Below are positions 1 through 8,699 of a stretch of DNA of 64,000 nucleotides, one piece after another. Source of the DNA: Thysanoteuthis rhombus (taxonomy: Eukaryota > Mollusca > Cephalopoda > Oegopsida > Thysanoteuthidae); contig OY735207.1 in the NCBI GenBank assembly GCA_963457665.1, positions 55,531,279 to 55,595,278 of the forward strand, given 5' to 3'. The number at the start of each line of letters is the position of its first letter. Within the stretch, counting starts at the first letter, position 1. The notes below the pieces were generated by a model that did not search any database, had not been told where the DNA came from, and saw nothing but the letters and a program-made list of their open reading frames with translations. Both the position numbers and the translations under genes were made by a program.

Positions 1-180
1 TTATCCCCGATATATGAGCGAGTTAGCTTTGAAGATCATGTAAAGTTTTGAGAAGACTTTTGCCGTTGTCTTGCTTCATATTTAGAACACAACGTTTCAA
101 CCGCTGCACCCTACAGCTGTCTTCAGATGATAATCAGGTTTATTTTTGATAATCGCGATGGAGAGGGTCTGTCTTGATGA
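1..180 (-). repeat. Possible terminal fragment of a dispersed retroelement
   Basis: Read on the minus strand, this AT-rich stretch carries CTGAAGA (near 131-137), then TGAAACGTTGTG about 30 nt further on. The same pattern (CTGAAGA, about 20 nt, CGAAATATCGTACGA) occurs on the minus strand near 2640-2685. I associate such paired motifs with ends of dispersed repeats in invertebrate genomes, but I cannot name a family. An open frame at 97-342 (minus, 81 codons) overlaps it and looks like translated repeat rather than a gene. Confidence 0.25.
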
Positions 181-1157
181 GTGTCTGGAAATATTCTCCA
201 TCCATCGTCTGATATCGGGTGTGTTCGATTTTTTTTTGTTTCTACTGTCGTTGACCGTGGTTTGTGTCCAAAATCTATGGTTGTCTAGAGTTGATGCCAT
301 GAGGTGAAGGGGTAGGGACAAAGAAAAATCTTCGTCACCCATGGTCAGTTGAACTAGCCACCGTTTTTATTTTGTTTAAACAAATGCGTTTCCAGACGAT
401 CGGTGGGTTGTCCCTGTTTTGATGGTAAAAAAAAACATCCCCTCATCTGCTTAAGACGGTCATAAAGTGCAACGACTGAAATGTTACTCCGAATGATCCT
501 AGTCACTAATCAATGTATATATGTATTTTGGCATTTACTTTCATGCATATTGACCAATCACTTCTTCGTAGACGAAAGCCCATGTTAGTTCCTACTCTCA
601 CTCTTTTTACTTGTAATATCTACGAATTCCACATGTTCGTGTCACATATTTTGAAATAGAGGCCTCTTAACTCAAATAAAGATCAGTGCAGTCTGATGCA
701 ACCAGAAATAACCCCAAATATGTATGCATTTGTTAGTAAAAAAAAGGAACCTTTCAAATAGAATTCAGTAGTTATCCCCTTTTTGCAAAAATTATATTCC
801 TAAAGTGTGACGGACGGGCGGACACGTTTCTTATAAGATAGATCTAATATATTTTTATCAATCAAAGTTAAACAAATTTTTAGACCCAGCAAGGCCCAAT
901 AACATAAGGCATCTGTTGATTGGATGAAGGTAATTATTGATAGTATTTCATAAAAAAAATGCATATAAATCGTGACAGTAATATTAGTTTTGATTCATAT
1001 ACATTTTTTATGCAGTACTATTAATGATTACTTTCTCCACTCCCGAGTTGTTGGGTCTAAGCCAGGCTTTTTTCCATCGTTTTCCCTGTTAGTCTAAACA
1101 CTTCAGCGGTCTATAGGCGCAAAAACCAATCTGACAAAGTCTTTTTCTCAAGTGTTG
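181..1157. other. AT-rich intergenic DNA, no gene seen
   Basis: No convincing coding region or RNA gene is visible. It contains A/T homopolymers. At 922-955 there is one copy of a roughly 34-bp sequence that recurs at 4306-4339 in the same orientation with 31 of 34 positions identical. Confidence 0.5.
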
Positions 1158-1481
1158 TTACTGCACTGCAGACAACACGCCTTGCATAGATTTGCCTGAA
1201 GTCCTGAAATGATGCTCTTCGTTTTCTGCAAGGTGCAGCCAACATTGTCTTGTCTTTGAGTTGGAACACATCTCGTCCATACTTTTACGATACGCTGCAG
1301 TGACAAATTTTTCAATCTCTACCAAATGTTGTGTACACTTCTTGATATTCCCACTTTTGTTGCAACTCAAGGAGTTGTCTTTCTGATAAACCTCCACTCG
1401 GCTCCATTCCATTGGCTTCGAATCGTTATCAGATCCCATGATGACTATATGCACGGTGATCACCATCACGAGAAATAACAT
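1158..1481 (-). CDS. Hypothetical small secreted-type protein or exon (107 codons)
   Basis: An open frame runs from ATG at 1481 to TAA at 1158. The first 15 residues are strongly hydrophobic (MLFLVMVITVHIVIM), like a signal peptide. They are followed by an acidic, polar stretch with four cysteines in two pairs (CNKSGNIKKC and CSNSKTRQC) separated by about 27 residues. The composition is more protein-like than the other flank frames, which are low-complexity. No family is recognised. A GTAACA just before the stop codon could be a splice donor, so this may be a first exon rather than a whole gene. No promoter or homologue was checked, and a chance frame remains possible. Confidence 0.3.
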   Translation of the reverse strand: MLFLVMVITVHIVIMGSDNDSKPMEWSRVEVYQKDNSLSCNKSGNIKKCTQHLVEIEKFVTAAYRKSMDEMCSNSKTRQCWLHLAENEEHHFRTSGKSMQGVLSAVQ

Positions 1482-2420
1482 TCGATTTGAGACCTGTTAC
1501 TACTATAAATGAGGTTAAGTGGAAATACAGTTGGAAACATGGAAACTTTGAAGGGCAGTTTAGCTCACCAAAAATATCAAAATAGTCCGGTTGGTTGACT
1601 ATGTATGCTTGTATCCTGTGTAGAGGCAGTTCCGGTTAAGTTATCGGTTAGACATTTTAAACATTGACTCCATATTATGTTAAGAAAAAAAAGTTTTTTT
1701 TTTTAACACTCAGGTTTTTGGGGGCAAGGAGGGGGTCAATTTGCAGTGTAAGTTTATGCTGAATTGATCCTCAGTTACTGTCCACTCATTTAAAAAAAAA
1801 AAATCACTGCCCAACTAAAGGTGAGAGAAGTAACTCATTCATCAATCACACTTTTCCCCCCATTTTTTCATAATTGATCACCACTGAAAATTGAGTTCCA
1901 TGCTGAAAAAAAAACAACAACATTGGTCACGTGACGGTTTCTATTGAATGACTAACCAGACCTGTTTTTATTTCATTTAATCAAGAAATTTCAGACACTT
2001 TTGTACAATTATATTTTTTGGTAATGAAATAATTTTCAATGCACCATTTTTGACTGACATCACAGAGATGAGGGCGTGGATGGAACATAAACCCCCCAAA
2101 AGGGGGCGGTAGTTTTAGAAGTTTTTGGAAACAATACCTCAGAGGATTCCATCACGAATTTTAATCGTTGTTATTTTCCTTGGCTGGACGATAAATTATT
2201 GAAAATCATTGAAAATCATTTTTATTGATTCGATTCTCAACATTTTATTTCAATCTTTTTTTGAATGACGACTGTTTATTTTGGAACTGATCGATCATTT
2301 GAATCGATAAACCCTTCCTTCATACTCGATAATTACTGAAAATATGACTGTTATTATTGTGAAAATATTCTGATTGATAACAAAAGCCAACACTTTTGTG
2401 TGTATGCATAAATCTACAAA
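1482..2420. other. AT-rich intergenic DNA, no gene seen
   Basis: Contains short poly-A and poly-T tracts and a two-copy GAAAATCATT tandem repeat near 2200-2222. No coding frame or RNA gene can be supported. Confidence 0.5.
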
Positions 2421-2700
<280 letters not shown>

Positions 2701-2907
2701 GATGTTCTAGACATCGAAATTTGGTTCTTTCTTTTTGCCATGTTTGGTCAAATAAAATCTATCTAAAAACTTGGTTTTCATTATAAACAATCATCGAGCG
2801 CTCTTAGTGATGATTTTGACAAAATTATCACGACAAAACAACTGTTTACCCCTGAAGACACACGCTTCCCGGATCTAACGGTCACTTAGTCCAATTTTAT
2901 ACAGATG
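2701..2907. other. Intergenic, no feature seen
   Basis: AT-rich sequence without a supported gene, RNA or repeat. Confidence 0.45.
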
Positions 2908-3034
2908 CACACACACACACACACATATATAAATATATATATATAAATATATATTTACTTATACATATATATATATATATATATGTGTTTTTCTGTGTGT
3001 ATGTGTATGTGTGTGTGTGCGTGTGCATGTGCGT
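2908..3034. repeat. Compound microsatellite (CA)n-(TA)n-(TG)n
   Basis: A CA run passes into interrupted TA repeats and then into TG/TGTA/TGCG repeats. The outer CA and TG arms are mutually complementary, so the tract could fold back on itself. Confidence 0.93.
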
Positions 3035-3136
3035 AAATATATTATAAAAAAAATGGATATATAATCCGTCAGAAATAATTATAGATGCGTTACATTACTT
3101 TGAAGCTCTATCCGAAATTATTTCCCGTTATCACGC

Positions 3137-3372
3137 GGTGAATGTATCATTTGGCCAAGACAGCATGAATAGAATAAACAATGAGAAAGTTGCAGGAATT
3201 GGAAGCATTCACTTGGACCTTTGCAATACCCATTGCTGTTTAGCTAAATTGTAAGAGCAACGTTACGATGAGGTGACAACCCTATCTAACGCAGGTCCAT
3301 ACCATTTTCCAGTTGAATTTTCTCTAATTGCTTATTCTGTTTACACTGTCTAGGCCAAATGATACATTCACC
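3137..3372. repeat. Long imperfect inverted repeat (arms about 80 bp)
   Basis: The left arm starts at 3137 with GGTGAATGTATCATTTGGCC. The reverse complement of 3346-3372 matches 3137-3163 at 26 of 27 positions. Similarity continues inward with mostly transition differences (for example AGAATAA-CAAT in both arms) to GGACCT at 3215-3220 against AGGTCC at 3293-3298. The unpaired centre is about 72 bp. It could be two facing copies of a short repeat, a MITE-like element or a hairpin RNA source. No terminal duplication was identified. Confidence 0.7.
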
Positions 3373-4062
3373 ATCCCCCCCCGATATATACATATATATA
3401 TGGTGTGTATGATAACCGGTAATATTATTGAGTGAACAATATGGAAATTTATAATATTTGATCAAGTTTGTTACCTTAACATTTCTGCCTTTTGATCTGG
3501 TCAATGCAGTAATTTCAAATGAAACAATAATGAAGAGTTGCCTTTTTTCAAGTAAATAATAAACAACTCGAAGCCTAAAAAGTATAAACACTGTAACCCT
3601 CCATAAATATACTTTAATAATCAGACAAACTGCAAAATCAATTCAGCCGTCACAATATCCTAAATCTAAAACAAATAAATTTAAAAAAAATCCCAAACTT
3701 TTTCAACTTTCATGAACAACAAAAAAACAACAACAACAACAACAAAAAAATGCAAACAGAACAACGATCAATAAACGATAAACAAGCGAAATCAGTCATA
3801 ACAATTTTCACCTGGAAGTTCCAAGTATCTGATCAACACTTACGTGACCTAAATGCTTTTTATATCCGGAGCATCTTAACCTTTAATAGTCTCAGTGTCG
3901 AGGGAGCTATACGCCCCGAGGCAGTACCGTCCCATTTGCATTAAGAGGGATGGGTTTGGCTTGCCCTGACGCCTTTGCAACACAAGTTGCACGGGGACTG
4001 GAGCATTTCTCTGCAGACCACCCTTATCGGTACCCCAAATAAAAAAACAACCTTGCGTCACA
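3373..4062. other. Intergenic; (CAA)n tract, no gene seen
   Basis: Contains a short TA run near 3385-3400 and a CAA/poly-A tract at about 3721-3750. Small frames at 3750-3944 (plus) and 3876-4061 (minus) show no domain, repeat structure or coding signature that I can support. Confidence 0.45.
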
Positions 4063-4088
4063 TCTCTCTCTCTCTCTCTTTCTCTCTT
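4063..4088. repeat. (CT)n microsatellite
   Basis: A CT run with one TTT interruption, 26 bp. Confidence 0.9.
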
Positions 4089-4305
4089 GTTAGGATGAGA
4101 GTAGATACGGACTGTCTGACTCTCTGATTTCCAGAGTTCAGAGCTTGCGCCAGTGCAATGACGTGACTGATGATGGGTTGCCGATTTTTGTCATTGCAAA
4201 AATTTTACAATTTTTCTCCACTAACTTAAAGTTAATTTCTCCGAGTCGTATACCATCTCGTTTCCATCAATTTGTTTTTCCCTTTGAATTGTTGAACATG
4301 AATAT

Positions 4306-4339
4306 GGATGAAGGTAATTATAGGTAGTATTCCATAAAA
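4306..4339 (+). repeat. Second copy of a 34-bp dispersed motif
   Basis: Matches 922-955 at 31 of 34 positions (core GGATGAAGGTAATTAT, ending in CATAAAA). Sequences on both sides differ, so this is a short shared word, perhaps the remnant of a repeat end. A TA run follows closely. Confidence 0.45.
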
Positions 4340-4348
4340 TATCATTTC

Positions 4349-4349
<1 letters not shown>

Positions 4350-4393
<44 letters not shown>
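4350..4393. repeat. (TA)n microsatellite
   Basis: 44 bp of uninterrupted TA dinucleotides followed by TGCATGTGCGTGCGCG. Confidence 0.95.
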
Positions 4394-4396
<3 letters not shown>

Positions 4397-5098
4397 TGTG
4401 CGTGCGCGTCTGTATGATAATACACGGTTCAGTTATCGATAATCGTTCACACGAATTTCCTTTGAAAACCTAATTTTCCTGCGATGAAAAGAAAATCCGT
4501 CAGCTCATCAAATATCCTTCTGACTTTGAACACATTCATCAATTAACTTTCATATCAGTTTTTATCGAGTTGAATTGAACGAATAGCATTTAAAAAAATA
4601 TTTTTCAAATGGATAAATAGATTTTTTATTTTTTTTTTGTTTGATTGTTTGTTTGTTGTTTCTGTTGTTGTCCCAGAGCAAAGCTATTTTCTTAAATTCT
4701 AGAAGATCTACAGCATTTTGAATATGCATCAAGAACCGGTCGCAGAATCCTGATGTAACTTGGCAACCAATCAGAGGGGAGCTTACTGCGCAAATGTGAT
4801 CATAAACTCTCTATCGGGGTTACTCAATCGACAGAGAGTCGCCATTGAGGGAGCTGGCGTACTGACTGTCAAATTTACAACGACCGACCCTGCCAATTAT
4901 TAACGCCCCGTGTATGTCAAAGTTTCACATCACCCAGGTGTGGCAGTTCCCCTTGCATACAAGCCCAGATTTGGCTCCCTGCGATTTCTGATTTTTCGCT
5001 TTGGACAAGGAGGAGACACAAACCACTAGTAGTCACCTTTCTTCTATAAGCCAGATAAAAATACTTATCCCTTGGTCGGCATTCCTCTAATATTTGGA
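4394..5098. other. Intergenic, no gene seen
   Basis: Mixed-composition DNA with short T and TTG runs near 4620-4670. No supported gene. A 66-codon minus frame at 4917-5117 has no recognisable feature. Confidence 0.45.
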
Positions 5099-5155
5099 GC
5101 CTACGGTCGTAAAACATTAAACCATCTCCGAACTTATTTTTTCACGGCCGTAGGC
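5099..5155. repeat. Short inverted repeat / hairpin
   Basis: GCCTACGGTCGTAAAA (5099-5114) pairs with TTTCACGGCCGTAGGC (5140-5155) at 14 of 16 positions around a 25-nt loop. The outer words GCCTACGG and CGTAGGCTT recall the closing helix of 5S rRNA, but at 57 nt it is far too short for a 5S gene and the internal boxes are absent. Treat it as a hairpin of unknown origin. Confidence 0.5.
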
Positions 5156-6236
5156 TTCATATAGTTGAGGATAACCACCCGAAAGGCGGGTATTTTCAGT
5201 TAGTGTTTATGAAAATTGAAGGTAAATTAGGTATTGTTTTCATGTAAATAGTCGGTGCTTCTTGCAGAACGTTTATTTTAGTTCACTGCTTAAATTACCC
5301 CAAACAAACTGAAATATCAGGGTAACTTTAAAAAGAAACCGTCGTTTCTCTTTTTTTTTTTAAATTCTAGTTTTATCTACTACTGAAAAATTGAAAAATA
5401 TGACAAAATTTAAAGAAAAATCATTGTTATGACAGTAACTTTTTGTAGGATTCATTTTTAACTTATTTTTTTCTGTCTGGTAATTCTTGAATGACAGGCA
5501 TCCTAATATTTGAATAACAAATAAGTAATTTTTTTTCATGTGCTTTATGAAGGTAAGTAATAGTTGAAATAATACTACGTTTTTTTGTTTGGTTTAGTTC
5601 ACATCAGAATTTCCGTAGGAAACATTTTTTTAATTCACATTTTAGGTTACATCATCATGAATACTAAAAAGAAAAGTGTACCTCTATCGCATTAAATTCA
5701 CTGAATGTTGAAAAAATGAATAATAATTTCGACTAGCTTAGTTTTAGTTATGTAAACAATGAACGATAATGATCGGTTCGTTTTAGTCATCCGTACCTAA
5801 AGAATTCTAAACGTTGCTTCTTGCACAGCTTTTCAGCTTAAAAAAATATACTAACTCTTCTGAAATCATAGTTTGAAACCTTATATATAGTGATACATTT
5901 AAAACTTACTGGGTAGAACGCAATTCTCCGGATAAATTGTTGTGCAAGAGAGGTAATTCCTGTCGGATTGTATATCCATTTAATAATAATAATAATAATA
6001 ATATTGAGAGAGTGGTCTGTTGTTTCTTGGAGCTGCACGTGGGTAAGTGGAATTAAATTTATAATTTATAATTTAAAATTAATAACTCTCCACCCCCCCC
6101 ACCGAGATAAGAGGTGTCTTATGGGAAAGTAATGCCTAGCTACCCCTCCCCCGAGTATGAATGAATGGAGTCTGTCCACCACTGACCGTTAGGACCCCTC
6201 AGTAGATATAAGCTAGCAGGGGGAAATCCACCGTGG
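5156..6236. other. AT-rich flank up to the array; (TAA)n tract
   Basis: No gene is visible. A (TAA)6-7 tract lies at about 5980-6003 and an AT-rich repetitive stretch at 6052-6085. The last 140 bp are C-rich and GC-richer. The sequence just before the array (ending CCACCGTGG at 6236) has no clear match to the 3' ends of the array units, so it is the apparent genomic insertion side. Confidence 0.5.
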
Positions 6237-6461
6237 GACAAGAGCACAAATCGCTCGACGGGATTACTGTTACATTTTTTGGCAAAAAAAAAAAGACAAG
6301 TTTCCTGTGAACACACCGAACAAAATAACGGACTAGTAGGACCCCCTCGAAACTCTAGTTCGAAAAGATAAGCCCTTGTTGTTTTTTTCGATTTGACTCG
6401 ATTTTTTTTGTTCCGATTTTTTTGTTGTTTGTCTTGATTTTGTATTTTTTTCTTTCCCTTC
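6237..6461 (+). promoter_or_regulatory. Unit 1 5' leader
   Basis: A 225-nt leader with an A run (6284-6294), a possible stem GGACTAG (6330-6336) / CTAGTTC (6355-6361), then T-rich sequence with GACTCGATTT and CGATTTTTTT words. LINE promoters are usually internal to such leaders, so one is expected here. No specific box can be named. Confidence 0.5.
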
Positions 6462-8690
6462 ATGGCCGACGAGGCCAGGAGGGCCTTGTTTGCTTCCCCC
6501 GATAAGGGGGAGGGCGGGGGCACATCCACACCCCCTAAAATAGGGAAAAAAAAACAAAAAAAACAAGAAAAAATGTCTACAACACAGACAAACAGTACAA
6601 GTGAAAAGAATTCAGACATGAAAAAATCCCCCGTCCATGAAGGGAGGGGGGAAAATACAGACTCGCCGATTCCGGCGGGACAACAACAGCAACAAGAAAA
6701 GACAAGTGGGGACTCTCCTAACGTTTGGTCATCCCCTCCCGTAATAAATACAGTCAATGTGGCGGAATTCGTCAAGCGTTGCCAGACATACAGTCACCTT
6801 GTAAAAGAGGACGGCTTACTGGTGGACTTGGTCGAATTGAAAGACATTGAGAAAAAAATGGTGTCCGTCTTTTTGGTCGACAAGAAGTCAAACCGAATTG
6901 TCCGATCAAACAAAGACATAGTGTTGAAAGCACTGGCTAGCTTAGGAATCAAAGCCAAACAAGTTGTTAAAGGCGATGGCTTTGCGATGTGGGACGTACT
7001 ATTGCCCACTGAACAGGACTGTTCAGATCTCCTGCGCCGAGAGCTCCAAACGAAGGAGCATTACATTCGTGTTGAGTATCTCGGCCGGAGAAGGACCCGG
7101 GTAATAGCACATGAGGTGCCCAGCTTCGTACTCGGGGAACATATCGGGGCTTTTCTCCTGAAATACGGAGAAATTGTCTCGGTTGACTCCGAGGCGATGC
7201 GTGGGGAGTGGCGTTTTGATCTTATGATCGACAGGAAGGCGTTCCTGGCCATTCCCAACTATTTGGACATAGGTGGTCGGAGGCGACTGCCTCTTATCGT
7301 AAAAGGTAGGAGGCCAGTCTGCTGGATATGCGGGGAGGCCGGTCACCTCGCCGCTATCTGCAAAAAGAAACCGTCCAGCCTGACGCAAGACCCTTCCCAC
7401 TCAGTTTCTGTGACCGCCCAAAAGGAGGCTCCCGTAGTCTCGCCTACTGCCATGACTGGAGGAATCCAATCAGATGCCGGGAGAGGTAAAAGTCTCCCCT
7501 CACCTAAACCGTCGACTCCGTCACCAAAGGTGGTGGCACAAAAAGAGAAGACGGAGGGGGAGTGGCAGGTAGTAGGTCGTAGTGGGAAGAAGGCCCAAAT
7601 AGAGGTACCCCTGTTGCCACATAGCCTAAAGCGAACCGACACCGACAGTCCCCAAGGAGAGACCCCGCAGTCTTATGCGGAACGGGCTAGAGTGGGGGGT
7701 TACGCTAGTCCAGGACGAATAGGGAAGGAAAAGGCGGCGGCACTTCTTCAACAACTAAAGTCCAGGCAGCCAGCAGGGAGGGTTACCCCTCCACCCTCCC
7801 CGAAAACATTACAAAGTCCACCGATAAAAAATTCATCCACAGAAAAAACAAAACTAACGGTATTGAAAAAAAAATCTACCCCCCTGAAAACTCCTGAAAA
7901 ACAAATACCATCCCCTACACCACCATTACCGCCCACATCACCGCTACCTCCGCCGCCGCCTCCGCCGTTGATTATGATTCCTCCCTCTACAACAACAACA
8001 CCAGCAGCCACACCAAAACCTTCTCCTAAAACAACACCAGCAGCCACACCAACCTCCAAATTAACTCCATCACCAGCAACAACAGCAGCAACAACAACAA
8101 CACCCATGTCTCCCACACAATCGGCCTCACAAAAGAGGCCGAGAAGCCCAGCCGGGGGCGATACCGGCGAACCAACAACAAAAAAAGAAAAAAAAATCAG
8201 GCACAAGAGAGGGGTCCACATCTGCCGTGTCGACCCGGACATTCTCGACAAGACAAAGCTCCAGCAGCAGGCCCTGAGGGATTTAAAGGTCCTCCACAAC
8301 TTCCGGTTCGTTGAACCTGGAAGACGTGATGTGGAGGACCCTACCTTGTTCCCAGGGCTGAAGAAACTATTAACTGTGGTCCGGGTCGGCGACACCTCAC
8401 GGCAGGTGTGGGACATGTTAAAAGAAGCCAACTCAGCATTTAAAATGTCATCACCGCTGGCTGTCTGGCATCATCCAGACCTCCAGAAACTGAAAAACTT
8501 TTGTTCGGGGAGGGTCCCTGTTTTTATGCACCCCTCCCTTTATAGGGCAGCTAAATTAACATTCCCCAGGCACGTCGGCGGCGTGTCCCTGGAGTGCTCC
8601 ATCAAGACTGAGATGGGCACAGATCCTATGGGACCCGCTGTCGGTGTGCTATCACCGGCAATGTTCGCGTCAGGAGGGCAACGCCAATAG
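6462..8690 (+). CDS. LINE ORF1 protein, unit 1 (742 aa, type A)
   Basis: Predicted RNA-binding ORF1 protein of the retrotransposon ribonucleoprotein. The N-terminus is polar and Lys-rich with QQQQQ at 74-78. Residues about 100-280 form a conserved globular region whose second part (about 210-280) looks RRM-like. A CCHC knuckle follows (C287, C290, H295, C300; CX2CX4HX4C). Residues about 305-590 are Pro/Ser/Thr/Lys-rich, including PPPPPPPP and TTTT runs. A conserved 140-residue C-terminal domain that I do not recognise ends in GGQRQ. The start MADEARR is conserved in all nine units, with G at +4. Met38 (context AAAAAATGT) is an alternative. Type A markers are PGRIGKEK, DILDKTKL and VSLECSIKTEMG. 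Confidence 0.92.
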   Translation: MADEARRALFASPDKGEGGGTSTPPKIGKKKQKKQEKMSTTQTNSTSEKNSDMKKSPVHEGRGENTDSPIPAGQQQQQEKTSGDSPNVWSSPPVINTVNVAEFVKRCQTYSHLVKEDGLLVDLVELKDIEKKMVSVFLVDKKSNRIVRSNKDIVLKALASLGIKAKQVVKGDGFAMWDVLLPTEQDCSDLLRRELQTKEHYIRVEYLGRRRTRVIAHEVPSFVLGEHIGAFLLKYGEIVSVDSEAMRGEWRFDLMIDRKAFLAIPNYLDIGGRRRLPLIVKGRRPVCWICGEAGHLAAICKKKPSSLTQDPSHSVSVTAQKEAPVVSPTAMTGGIQSDAGRGKSLPSPKPSTPSPKVVAQKEKTEGEWQVVGRSGKKAQIEVPLLPHSLKRTDTDSPQGETPQSYAERARVGGYASPGRIGKEKAAALLQQLKSRQPAGRVTPPPSPKTLQSPPIKNSSTEKTKLTVLKKKSTPLKTPEKQIPSPTPPLPPTSPLPPPPPPPLIMIPPSTTTTPAATPKPSPKTTPAATPTSKLTPSPATTAATTTTPMSPTQSASQKRPRSPAGGDTGEPTTKKEKKIRHKRGVHICRVDPDILDKTKLQQQALRDLKVLHNFRFVEPGRRDVEDPTLFPGLKKLLTVVRVGDTSRQVWDMLKEANSAFKMSSPLAVWHHPDLQKLKNFCSGRVPVFMHPSLYRAAKLTFPRHVGGVSLECSIKTEMGTDPMGPAVGVLSPAMFASGGQRQ

Positions 8691-8699
8691 ATTAACAAG

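Noticed and set aside
1-180. Hammerhead ribozyme associated with the retroelement-like end
   Set aside because: The CTGATGA and GAAA core elements are not present in correct order and spacing on either strand.
3750-4327. Small frames of 60-64 codons on both strands
   Set aside because: No domain, repeated pattern or hydrophobic leader; sizes expected by chance.
6130-6236. Flank before unit 1 as remnant of a preceding unit's 3' UTR
   Set aside because: A C-rich block followed by GAGTATGAATG loosely recalls the unit 3' UTR, but the terminal hairpin and TAAATAAT are missing and the remainder does not align.
6331-6370. RNA polymerase III A/B boxes in the leader (AGTTCGAAA, TAGTAGGAC)
   Set aside because: Only a partial B-box resemblance and no convincing A box at proper spacing; LINEs are normally Pol II transcribed.
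6140-6775. Long minus-strand frame opposite the start of ORF1, present in every unit
   Set aside because: It is the antisense reading of conserved ORF1 coding DNA and low-complexity leader (Cys and Phe runs from poly-CAA and poly-A). Its length varies with leader indels and it has no domain. No evidence for an ORF0-like gene.
7748-8431. 227-codon minus-strand Gly/Val-rich frame opposite the ORF1 linker
   Set aside because: Pure shadow of Pro/Thr-rich coding repeats; composition follows the sense strand.
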